NCBI GenBank assembly: GCA_037178625.1
Contig: CM074129.1
Span: 744,001-808,000 of the forward strand
Source of the DNA: Skeletonema tropicum
Lineage: Eukaryota > Bacillariophyta > Thalassiosirophyceae > Thalassiosirales > Thalassiosiraceae
Reading direction: 5' to 3'
DNA length: 64,000 nt
Below are positions 43,243-53,075 of this stretch, piece after piece; the first letter of the stretch is position 1, and each line of letters starts with the position of its first letter. The notes under the pieces are model-generated. The model was not told the origin of the DNA, searched no databases, and saw only the letters and a program-made list of their open reading frames with translations. The position numbers were made by a program, and so were the translations under genes.

Positions 43243-43453
43243 TATTTGAAAGCGCACGGATGTATTATTCCAAAGTTGAGTGCTTCTTATTTGCGTACCA
43301 AATCACTAATGACACAATTGATATTTTTGGGTGTACAAGAACACAAGTCAAAAGTATGTGAGAGGTTGAAGTTAGAGGCCGTCTTCTATGTCTTAAATTA
43401 TCACATTCTCCTCTAATTATACCGACCGCTTGCTTAAACTATCACATTCTCCT

Positions 43454-46400
43454 TCAATTATACCAATAGTCTTCATTCAGATTCTTCAACACATCCGTAA
43501 AGGCAGCGGCGAGAATATCGTAATTTCGTGTAGTTTCCTTGTGTTCTACTCCTATTGCCTCGATGACAGTTGTCGTATACTCCATCCCTGTCGAGCGGCT
43601 CTTTCCTTCAGACTGAAATCTTACCATTTTGGGTTTGTACTTTGTCCCGTGAGGATGGGATGTCCCTGTATCTCCAATGTTGGAGCGTGATGAATAGTCG
43701 TAGTTTTCATCGACTCGAGGATCTGCACCGTACCCTTCTATCCAATCGTTTCCACCTTTGGGTCTATGACTCACTTTGATTGAATCCAATGCGTTATGTG
43801 GATTGCTAATTCGTTCTCCTTCCAACATGGGCATAGTATGGTTGGTACTACGCATTGCTCTTGTGGCATGCAGCAGCCACGTGTGGGCCCACATAAGGCT
43901 CAGATATGATATAGTTCCATCCCCGCTGTGATGAAGCCAAAGCGATGAGTCGCCACTGTTGAATGGTCTCCGTGTTTGTTTCTTCTTAAAGAGGATAGAT
44001 TCAGTAAAGGTCGAAGGTTCTGGCATAGACTCTTCAATAATACGTCCATGCTTTTCCTCCCATATCACTTTGTACATTTCTGGCACCCCATCAAATGCCT
44101 TCTCTCTTTCTGGAGACTTTGTGTTGTTGTTGCTTGGATTAGGCTTTCGGTCAATCTTTTTGTAGATGTATCCAGCTTCGGTGGGCACGTCTGTTCCATA
44201 TGCCATGACGACATGTTTGATGTGGGGTCTCTCCGGCGTTGATTCTAGCATATTTGGAACGTTGCCCTTCCACCAAGAATCTTGCAACTGTTCCAGCTTT
44301 ACTCCTAATGGGTCTTTTTCCTCTTTCCAAATGTCACTGAATTGGTCAAAGATGTTACCGTTCATAACGTCTTGGGCAGAAAAATCTATTGCAGTTTGAT
44401 TGGCACACGGGGACTTCTCGTTTTCATCGCAAAATTCTCTTTCTACTCGGATCATGGGGAACGCAGAATCGTAATCAACTCTGTCCTTCAGTAACAATCG
44501 CAATGCTGGATAATCTTGCCACGGGTTGTAGGTCGCATTAGCCCTCGCCTCGATATCGCTCACGAGTTCATCTAGACACGCGAGGTTTCGATTCTGCTCC
44601 TTGCTGCGTTTAGAATTGTTTCTTCTAAACCTCCGCGAGTCTTCTCCACCATTGGGATCATCGCAAAAACCCAACTTTGTTGGAATTGGATTTACAGTTG
44701 ATGTTGACCCAAACGACAATTCTAAGAGACGAGCTTCTTCATGTGTAAAGGGTAACCCCATATTTTCTCCGCTTAGCACACTCCTCAACACCCCCGGAGC
44801 CCCCAGCAATGGTGCAGCGAGACCTACATATGTCCAAACGTGCTTTCCAAGCCAGTCGATCCACTGGCTATCACCCTCCATCTTGGCAAGCTCCCAGAGT
44901 TTGGGATACTTTTTCGCCGAGCCCACAGAGTTTGTTTCATCCTCATCCTTCTCCACCCTGCTCTCCTTGTTGTTTCGAGTTGATTTGGACTTATCTGCAG
45001 CATTAGGCTCAGCTGCGCGAGTGAAATCTACAAAAATTTCATCTTCATCTGCAGCAGTATTATTTTCTTTACCACCGACAATGTTGCGATATAACGCTCG
45101 ACCTCTCCAGAATGGTCCCCGATGATGCGAGGACACTGCTGCAGTAGCGATGGCGTGTTCCGCTTGTTGTGCATAGCGTGCATATGCCTCGTTTTGCATC
45201 TGAACTCGTAGCCATTCGAGGAAGTAACGAAAGACGGAATTGCCCATCTAATGAATGAGAATTGAAATGCATTGTTAAGTTCGTGAGGAACGCGCTACAA
45301 TAACTTTCACATTGTTGCAAACATCATCAAGAACACTCACCGAATGAGCCACCATAATCCCAGGCATGCCATTACTCTCCACAGCCGCCTCAATCTTCTT
45401 CCTCATCAGCGTTAAAAACCCATCCCGTGACTGCATCTTATCCGGACTCAACCTCCAATCATACGGCAATGCAACAATACTCGTAACATCATATCCCAAA
45501 TTGTCCGCTAGCCATTGGATCAACCATGCATACACGGTATTGGTACCACCCACGAGTAGATTGGAAGAGATGGATCCAGGAGCCAATGATGAGATGGAAT
45601 CAAGTCCTTCATCGGGACGGAGTTTGCATCCGTGCATCCTTGTGGTGGTGGTGGTGGTTGTTGTTGTTTCTACCCCGTCATCTTGTTGTTGTTGTTTGTC
45701 ATTGTCACTCTCTGCAACATCAAGTGTCGAATTATTATTACCCCCATGCTCACCACTCCCTGCTTCCTCATCATAATCACTCTGATATCGTCCCAATGTC
45801 ATACACTCACTCCAACACCTCACATCAATCGTGGCCATTTGTATCAGTAGATTCATATTGAGCCAAACATGATCCAACATTTTAATGTCGGATAAGAGTG
45901 GAGATTGTGGACATGGTTTGTGCTTCCATGATACGAGACGTGTCGATGCTAGTCCTGGAAGGAGAAAGACTGGTGGTCTTTGATTGTTGTTTTTGTTCTT
46001 CTTGTTGCCACCATTGTTGCTGTTGTTGGTATTGGTGTTGGTACTACCACGTAATCGATCTCTCATTTTCAAAATGTCTTCATCTGTTCCCCAGTGTTTA
46101 TCGACTAGAATAGTTTTGGACTTTTTGCCCTTCTTTTCCTTCTTCGGCTTCTTTTTGGACGAGGCAGCAGCAGTAGATGGTTTGTCTTTGTCTGTTGCCA
46201 CTTCTGTATCTGCGTCTGCATCAGTTGATGGTGATGCACCGCTGTCTACAACTTCGTCATCTTCATTATCACCAAAATCATCAGTTGCTGCTGTACATTC
46301 TTGATTGCCATCGCTGCCATCTACAACATTCTCTGGCTGCTGCTCCACATCATCACGCTGATCGTCAGCGTCTTTATCAGCTTCAGCATAATCTTCTTCT

Positions 46401-47206
46401 CCATCGTCTTCCTCCTCCTCCTCTTCATCATCATCATCTATCAGTAACGAATCATCCGGATCATCACCACCATATCCCCACGCCAAAGTTTCCAATCCAG
46501 CAGCCGCACTCGCTTCATCTTGTTGTCTCTGATTTTCTCTACTACGTTCATCATCAGTTTCTTCACCATCTTCCTCCTCATCATCCTCTTCCCAAACTTG
46601 AATATATTCCGTCTCCATGGTACTCTCCGGAGGCTGCCAACAATTCACTCCAATCACATTCTCCTTCGTCTCTTCTCCTTCTTCATTTTGTTGGTCGTCA
46701 CTCAAGCATGACGGATCGGCAGCGAACGGATCGTAAAATCCATCTTCAATCATGTCGTTATTGTGCAGCTCTTGATAGTTCAATCTGTCCCTTCGCTTGT
46801 CCTTCGCTTTCGCTTGATTGATATTATTATCGTCGACATTGTGAGAACCCAAGCCGACAATTCCACTACGCTCCAATTGAAGTATATCATCGAGGCCTAG
46901 TAAAGTGATTCGTTTCGGTTTCGGTTTCCTGTCCGTGCTTTTTGGTTTATCATCGCTGGTGGTGGAGGATGAGGAGGATGATGTGCGCTGTTCAGCATGT
47001 TCGTCACTGTTCGTTATTGCAGCAGCATCATTATTATTATTTTCTGGCGCGTCATGTTCTGGAGGTGGTTGGGCCGACGCCGAGGTCCATAAGAGAGGAC
47101 GGGAGATGATGAGAGTGATGGACAGTAGGGACAAAAGTGACTTGAGATGATTGAGGTGAATAGAAGTAGGATGTCTCTTGATGGTTGATGGCTGCATGAT
47201 ATTCAT
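43454..47206 (-). CDS. Phospholipid:diacylglycerol acyltransferase-like protein (LCAT/PDAT family), two exons
   Basis: Exon 1 is 47206-45341 and exon 2 is 45247-43454; the 93-bp intron (45340-45248) starts GTGAGT and ends TAG, phase 0. Product about 1219 residues, against roughly 650-700 for yeast and plant PDATs. Residues 20-45 form a signal anchor. A long acidic low-complexity region (poly-Glu/Asp, Ser, Asn) follows to about 410. The alpha/beta-hydrolase part then shows PPVFLLPGLASTRLVSWKHK, VWLNMN, YDWRLSP and the nucleophile motif VAHS-MGN with Ser622 as the last codon of exon 1. Exon 2 gives FLEWL, GLAAPLLGAPGVLRSVLSGE, catalytic Asp1065 in SGDGTISYLSL and probable catalytic His1191 in VEHKE. 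PDAT moves an acyl chain from phospholipid to diacylglycerol in the ER, making triacylglycerol. All triad residues are present. Confidence 0.9.
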
Positions 47207-47403
47207 ATTGTTATTATTTGAGGTGGCGCTGCGAAAGAATGCCGTCGTGTAGAGAATCGATTGCTATGTCTATGTGTAGTCTGGTGTTTGTGTATGGTAC
47301 GTGCTGCTGACTGCTTGCTGCTTGGTTCCTCCGCATTGTCGGTGTGATACAAGACAATATCAGCGAGGAAGATTCATGAGCAAAGACATAAGTATGCGTG
47401 GAA
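47207..47403. promoter_or_regulatory. 5' flank of the acyltransferase gene
   Basis: Short flank between the PDAT start and the MITE-like unit at 47404. No promoter element could be assigned. Confidence 0.3.
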
Positions 47404-47788
47404 GGACGGGTGACATCAGTTGCCCAGAGGGCATGGCACCCGGGTGCTTTTTTCAGATTTTGCTCCGGCAGGCGGTCACTAACAAGCGCTAGTTGTGACC
47501 GGAAATATCGCACCTGGGTACTTTTTTTCAAAGCCTCCGGCGGCGGGATTTGGTACCAGGGTGGAGTATTAGATTTCCAGCTAGGTAGGGATGTACCAGT
47601 ATGTTGCTGATCATCGTTTGTGTTGCCCGGAGAAATGGCACCCGGGTACCAAAGCAAAATCACGATCGGCGGGCGGCATTTCATGTTTGGCACCCGGGTG
47701 CCGTTCAAAAAGGTGCTTCGGCGGTCAAAAAAGGTACGAGGGTTATGTCAGAATTCCTACGTAGAAGTTCTACGGATGTCACCCGTCC
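47404..47788 (+). mobile_element. 385-bp MITE-like unit with GCACCCGGGTGC palindromes
   Basis: GGACGGGTGACATC at 47404-47417 is repeated inverted at 47775-47788. Inside, GCACCCGGGTGC recurs at 47436-47447 and 47691-47702 region, with GGCACCCGGGTACC at 47637-47650 and weaker CACCTGGGTAC/GTACCAGGGTG forms. No ORF is conserved; no target duplication was read. It lies about 200 bp upstream of the PDAT start codon, so it could affect that promoter. Confidence 0.65.
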
Positions 47789-48701
47789 TATGCTGGAAGC
47801 AGGTGAAAAATGGTGGCAGTCGCTTGGCGGACTTTTTTGAGATGGGCATCTGAGCTGGCGGCACCACCTTCTCAGCACAATACCAGCTCGCTCAAGCCTC
47901 AAGCCTCAAGCTAGCTCAACAAAAATGACAGTAGGTACAATGTTGTACAATTAATACTTCTTAACGGCCGATATCTTCCGCTCTAGCCGGCCAATGAGGA
48001 CGATGAGTGGCGTTTTGGAAAGCTCTCATCAAGCTCTATCGATTAGAGAGGTATAATCGTCTTGATTGGACGACTTTTATCCAATCGAATCGGTCAAAAA
48101 CGGGGCTAGAAAGCGACCGACAGCACGGCCCAATCCGGCTTGACAGCCAGAATTTCACAGCAGAGGTCCAAATTTTGACCAAACAACAAATTGACCACCG
48201 TTAGAAAGCTCTCTTCGCCCTGATTCGATATATACCATCATTGTCGTCAAATGAATAATCACAGCTCGGCCGAGGGCCTCGCGAAAAAGCGTCCATTTGA
48301 AGGATGTGTGAAACATACTGTCGGTACATGTGAGATTTCAAAAAGCGACCACCTTAAGACCATTCAACAATAAACACTGCTCGGGGGGCAGGGTCGCTCG
48401 CACGCTCCGCTGAATTAGGTGGTAATGCAATAATATCATGAACTTCGCTGAAGAACGAAGCATCGATCCGTGTGATCGAGACAGTCGGTACATGTACCGT
48501 CAAATACAAATATGACCATCATCCAACATTGATATTACTTACAATACTTGCATCAATATCATATCCAACAATCAGCATTGCAACAGCTAACCTGATCATA
48601 CTCCCAACCTCATCATCATCATTCCACTGCTACTCCCAACTCCTTCCTCTCCTCCACCAACCACTGTGTCTGTGCCGACTAAGATACATCGTACATCGGC
48701 A
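47789..48701. other. Intergenic, no gene seen
   Basis: It begins with a 29-bp stretch (about 47823-47852) that also occurs, inverted, near 4450-4480. The rest has no recognisable gene or repeat end. Confidence 0.45.
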
Positions 48702-48842
48702 ATGATGATGATAATGAATACAACAACAACAGCAGTAACCAATCCAACAGCAGCAGCAAACGGTCATTGGTTGTTGGTACTGCTGCTACTGCTGCTGATG
48801 AATATGGTACACAACAGCAGCAGCAGCAGCAACAACCAATGA
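48702..48842 (+). CDS. Tiny hydrophobic ORF (46 aa) over CAG/CTG repeats, doubtful
   Basis: ATG 48702 gives MMMIMNTTTT, an Ala/Asn linker, a strongly hydrophobic core (HWLLVLLLLLLMNMV) coded by CTG repeats, then Ser/Asn repeats and a stop. It resembles a signal peptide left from a gene cut off by the repeat at 48990, but CAG/CTG microsatellite translation alone can produce this. An overlapping poly-Gln frame runs on to 49003. Confidence 0.2.
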   Translation: MMMIMNTTTTAVTNPTAAANGHWLLVLLLLLLMNMVHNSSSSSNNQ

Positions 48843-48989
48843 TGCCTAGCGCAGCCGACCAGTTAATGATAATACTATCTGTCGCGATGCCTCCACGGCA
48901 GACGGCAGCCCCCTTTCATCCCTCATCTACTTTTTCCCCTATTCTGTGGAAATCTGTGGATGCAACTCAATTTTTTTACAATTTTGTTA

Positions 48990-49425
48990 GAGATTTCAGT
49001 TAGAGAGCAGCTCTCATGGCCAAAATTAAGTTTCAGGAAGATGATTAGTATGCATTTCCAGTAGTACCATCCTTTCGTCGACTTTATTGTCGACTCTGTA
49101 CATATGTTGGCTGGCCGAAAATTCTATTTCCCCGCTGAGACATGCATGTGAGAGTACACTGGCTTTTTGCTATGTAAAAAACTTTGGCCACCTGCCATCA
49201 AAGCTATGTAACAGAAATTTTAAAGTACATACCATCAGCCATCAAAGCTAGTACCAAGCTCTAGAGAGCACCTTCACATGCATATCTCGACGAAAATATA
49301 CGCTATCAGTACCTACCCAGCACAGTATACACTCACATAATATTCACCTAAAGGATGGTGTCTCGGGGCTAGCATGTAAACCACTTCCCTGAAACTTAAT
49401 TTTCGCCTTGAGAGCTGCTATTTTG
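48990..49425 (-). repeat. Diverged relative of long-TIR element H
   Basis: Matches the centre of 29473-30347 in inverted orientation (blocks GGCCAAAATTAAGTTTCAGG, CATATCTCGACGAAAATATA and GCCATCAAAGCTAGTACCAA). A 20-30-bp insertion carrying the TACTTTAAAATTTCTGTTAC word (reverse complement) sits near 49211-49232. No intact ends. Confidence 0.65.
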
Positions 49426-50341
49426 GTTTTTGGAATCTCACAACGTACCAAGTACCAACTGTCATTGACGGCGCCCCATGGCAGCACTGTATTTATTGAG
49501 CGAGAGCGAGCGGCAGCGAGGACGAGTTCTTTCACTCATCTTTCTCTTGCATTTTGTCTTGGATGCAAGTACTACTTATCTACGAGCAATCTCAGATTAT
49601 TGGATCTCATATCTCATCAGAGGTCATTTTGAGGCTTAGCATGGCGCTTCTACCAGCTCAATCCGTCTCTGAAAGTGTCAATGTGCTTCTTTGCAAAGCT
49701 CTCATGCCAAGCAACAGCTTTTGAAGTGAGAGCTGACAATGTTTATTATGTTTATGAGCTCTACTTACCTCCTACGTACGATACATGTCGCAATGCTCTA
49801 TTAAGGTTTCTCTTCGCACCGAGCATCTTGGGGATGCGATATCGAGGTGACAATATGATGTATGAAGCGGTCTTTCCATGTTCAACTATGTTCATGAGCT
49901 CTACCATACTAAGAATACTTACCTCCCACATGTAAGCTAACGCCCTACATTAATTATTTGCTACTTTGTCTTTAGAAGCATGTAGCTCTCCCTTTATACA
50001 TAGTTGTCCATTGATTGGATATTTGGCGGTAACTGAGCACCAGCAGTGCATCTCTGGTATCCGTTGCTTGGGGGTATCTTGGGCAGGCAGCGGGCTTGAA
50101 CTCCCTTTTTGTGGAGAGTGACGATACCCATCTAATCTCTGCAACCTGATCATGAAGTTATGTTCATGTGGCTTCAACAAACTAAGTACGAAGTTTGTAG
50201 ATTAAATACTTATTCCATAATTACACTCTATTTATTTTGCTATCAAATCAAGGGTCAAGGGACTTACACATCAAAGCTCAACCTACTTATCCTTTTCCAT
50301 GACGAACACGATTAATCTCGCTGGAGTTCTCGTCACATTCA
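49426..50341. other. Intergenic; right part is the duplicated 3' flank of kinase 2
   Basis: From about 50040 to 50341 the sequence mirrors the 3' flank of kinase 1 (40951-41700, lacking its ~410-bp extra block). 49426-50040 holds only short frames without motifs. Confidence 0.55.
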
Positions 50342-52546
50342 TTAACTCTTCCCCCTCGACTTATGACGAGACGACGAAGGAGCTCGTTTCAGCCCCAGCT
50401 GCTGCTCATAATACCGATCTAAAGTACGAATCCAAGGATGCTTCAATGCCTCCTCCGCCGTTAACCTCTCCATTGGATCCTCCCGCAACAAGCACTTGAT
50501 AAAGTCCTTGGCCTCAGGACTGACATGTCCCCATGCCCGAGATGGGAATTGGAAGGAGGCTTGCATGATTGCCTCAAAGACATCGAGATCGGTATTCCCA
50601 TTGAAAGGTGGGTAGCCACATAGCAAGATGTAGGCGACAATACCCGTAGACCAAACATCACAAGCTTGATCGTACTTGCCCTTGAGAAGTTCCGGTGACA
50701 TGTAATACACTGTCCCCACCGGATTGGACATGTACGCATCCCCCTTCTTATGCCTCCTCGACAAACCAAAGTCAATCAACTTGACTCTCAAATCCTCCTC
50801 ATCCTCCGTTACAAACAGTATATTCTCAGGCTTGATATCACGATGGACAATCCCATTCCGATGAAGGTACGCCACCGCCTCGAGAAGAGACTTGACAATC
50901 AACCCCGCGGCAATTTCATCAAAGCACCCCTCATCGGTCGTGTAATCAATAATCCGATCAAACAACTCACCCCCATCATACTTCTCGGTAACAATGTGAA
51001 CAAACTCCACATCTTCATAGATATCGATCATCTTAATGACGCCTCGGTGATTAATCTTGGAGAGCAGGTAGACTTGTCGCTTAAGTTGGTCGAGTCTTCC
51101 AGTCTTGAGTTTTTCAATGGATTTGACGGCGTAGAATTGCTTGGTTTTGCGGTGCATGCATTCACGGACACAGCTGTTGTGGCCTTTGCCTAGGAATGTG
51201 GAGAAGATGCAGTAGTCGGTGAGGATGTTGGAGTGATCACCAGTGACGGGACATACGTCTTTCATGTCGTTGGAGGAATGTTGACGTCTAGAAGATGATG
51301 ATGGTGCTTGAACTTTTCGGTGAGGGCGACCCCCGCCAGCATCATCATCATCATCATCATCATTATCAACTAAGTCTCGATGATGTCTACTGATTGATCC
51401 CTGAGTAGAGAGAGTACGATCTCTACCAACCTCTTGCGATCGGTGAAAGTCTTGCGAGCAAATGAAGTCATTCGATATGTTGAGGTCAACTGATTCACCA
51501 AAGTCGACGGACATGTCAAAGTCGATACCGCTGAAGAGATTAATGCCATTACAATCCTGCTCTTCGGTCGAACTGTTCTTGCTTTTGATGTCGTGGCTCT
51601 CATTCTCATCATCGGCATGCCTTCCACATGCAGGCCACATAACATCATCATCATTTATCCTGTTCTGTCTCTTATCATCATGCCCTCCTACCCATGCTCC
51701 CGTTGAAGCATGTGAGGACATCTCATCACTTCCTACATCATCAAAATTAGGATCATTCAAAGCAGGCCATTGTTCTGGCATCAGAGAAGATGCCGATAAC
51801 GTTTCATCGGCTGTCATGTTGGTGACAAATGAGGCCTTGTGACCACTCTGATGCTGCACATCACGTCGTCTTCGCCTGTCCCCCAAAATATTTGCCTGTA
51901 ATGATTTACGGAGGGCATTGTTTTCTACCTGAAGTTGTGAATTCTGCAGGAGAAGTTGAGAGTTGGACTCGAGGAGCATTTCTATGGACCCATTCTTTCG
52001 TTCGCCCTTTCTCCACCCCATTGCCATTGAGAGGATGCTGTTACGGAGAGAATATGCAGAGTAGTTAAAACCTTCGAGGCCGGACCTAGTCGATTCGTCT
52101 AGACCGGACTGCCTGTGTTGAGCAATCTCGTAGACTAATGTACTTTTCTCTGCTAAAAGAGCTTCATTTTCCAACATACATCTATTCAAACTCGCTTTGA
52201 GCTCGTCAATCTCTGCCAGATGGTTCGCCAATTGGAGCTTCAACTCGACGATCTCATTGATGTATTCTGCTGTGACTTCTTGGCCTTTATTTTTTGTCTT
52301 GGTCCCACCAAGTTGTGTGCATGAAACCACACTCGGGATAGGCGAGTGCTCCGTCTCCGGCTCCATGTTCAGCTTGTAATCATAACAGCCTGGGTCATGA
52401 ATCTGAGCGAGGTCTCCTAAATGGCCATCAATCTCCGGCCAATTGACAACTGAAGTACTTATAGTTGAGTCATCTTCATGTGCGCGGTTGTCTCTGAGAA
52501 CCACAGGAGGAGAGTTGGCTTCATCGTTTCCATTTACGGCTGCCAT
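50342..52546 (-). CDS. CaMK-family Ser/Thr protein kinase with coiled-coil N-terminus (kinase 2)
   Basis: ATG 52546 ([12 protein letters not shown]) is the start shared with the paralogues; the open frame upstream begins only at TTG. Product 734 residues. It has the same plan as kinase 1: acidic start, coiled coil, Ser-rich and RRRRR segments (here with an extra [12 protein letters not shown] block, shared with the truncated copy at 15.7 kb), then a complete kinase domain with [31 protein letters not shown] and LCGYPPF. Kinase-domain differences from kinase 1 are few and conservative, so both are likely active. The gene is inverted relative to kinase 1 and shares its 3' flank; the 5' flank instead matches that of the 15.7-kb copy. 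Substrates unknown. Confidence 0.9.
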   Translation of the reverse strand: MAAVNGNDEANSPPVVLRDNRAHEDDSTISTSVVNWPEIDGHLGDLAQIHDPGCYDYKLNMEPETEHSPIPSVVSCTQLGGTKTKNKGQEVTAEYINEIVELKLQLANHLAEIDELKASLNRCMLENEALLAEKSTLVYEIAQHRQSGLDESTRSGLEGFNYSAYSLRNSILSMAMGWRKGERKNGSIEMLLESNSQLLLQNSQLQVENNALRKSLQANILGDRRRRRDVQHQSGHKASFVTNMTADETLSASSLMPEQWPALNDPNFDDVGSDEMSSHASTGAWVGGHDDKRQNRINDDDVMWPACGRHADDENESHDIKSKNSSTEEQDCNGINLFSGIDFDMSVDFGESVDLNISNDFICSQDFHRSQEVGRDRTLSTQGSISRHHRDLVDNDDDDDDDAGGGRPHRKVQAPSSSSRRQHSSNDMKDVCPVTGDHSNILTDYCIFSTFLGKGHNSCVRECMHRKTKQFYAVKSIEKLKTGRLDQLKRQVYLLSKINHRGVIKMIDIYEDVEFVHIVTEKYDGGELFDRIIDYTTDEGCFDEIAAGLIVKSLLEAVAYLHRNGIVHRDIKPENILFVTEDEEDLRVKLIDFGLSRRHKKGDAYMSNPVGTVYYMSPELLKGKYDQACDVWSTGIVAYILLCGYPPFNGNTDLDVFEAIMQASFQFPSRAWGHVSPEAKDFIKCLLREDPMERLTAEEALKHPWIRTLDRYYEQQLGLKRAPSSSRHKSRGKS

Positions 52547-52918
52547 TTTTATCTCGAATGCGAATGCAACACTTACAGTAATTGTGAGATATGATATAAG
52601 TTCTCTCTCTAGCTCGAGAGGAATGAGCAAGAGAGTAGCAACTAAAATAATCTATCTATCATTTGCTTAATCACGGGAAGCTTAATTATGCTCATGGTTG
52701 ATGTGTAAGTATGTAACTTACTCCACTGTGCAGGTAGATAAAATAATGATGACGGAGACACAGAAACTATCTGTTCCTTCCGATGACTTCAAATTTATCC
52801 TCGGTACTGTACATAGCAGTCCCGAGACACTTTGCATAACCATTTCAGCATTTTCTGTCTATTGCGTTTTGAAGGATCATAAGTCTCTCTAAATAAATAC
52901 AAGTCTCTTTCTTGTTCT
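52547..52918. promoter_or_regulatory. 5' flank of kinase 2
   Basis: The first ~110 bp (to about 52655) are shared with the 5' flank of the 15.7-kb copy, including GAGAGTAGCAACTAAAATAA and the TTACTGTAAGTGTTGCATTC block just before the ATG. Beyond that no gene or clear element is seen. Confidence 0.4.
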
Positions 52919-53050
52919 GAGTTCGGCTTTTGGCATTGTACCTCTAGGCCCTGACGTACTTTAAAATTGAGTTCGGCTTTTGGCATTGTAAGTAGGCCCT
53001 GACGTACTTTAAAATTTCTGTTACATGAGTTCGGCTTTTGGCATGGTAGT
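52919..53050 (+). repeat. Three tandem units beginning GAGTTCGGCTTTTGGCATTG
   Basis: Units start at 52919, 52969 and 53027; the first two continue through GGCCCTGACGTACTTTAAAA. The second ends with the dispersed TACTTTAAAATTTCTGTTAC word. The array abuts the repeat-L copy that holds element K. Confidence 0.8.
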
Positions 53051-53075
53051 AAGAGTTTGTCGCGTTCTCCAATTG

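Noticed and set aside
44601..45125. 174-codon plus ORF
   Set aside because: Shadow of PDAT exon 2; no motifs.
46177..46821. 214-codon plus ORF rich in His/Pro/Leu
   Set aside because: Antisense of the Glu/Asp-coding exon 1 of the PDAT gene; composition effect, non-ATG start.
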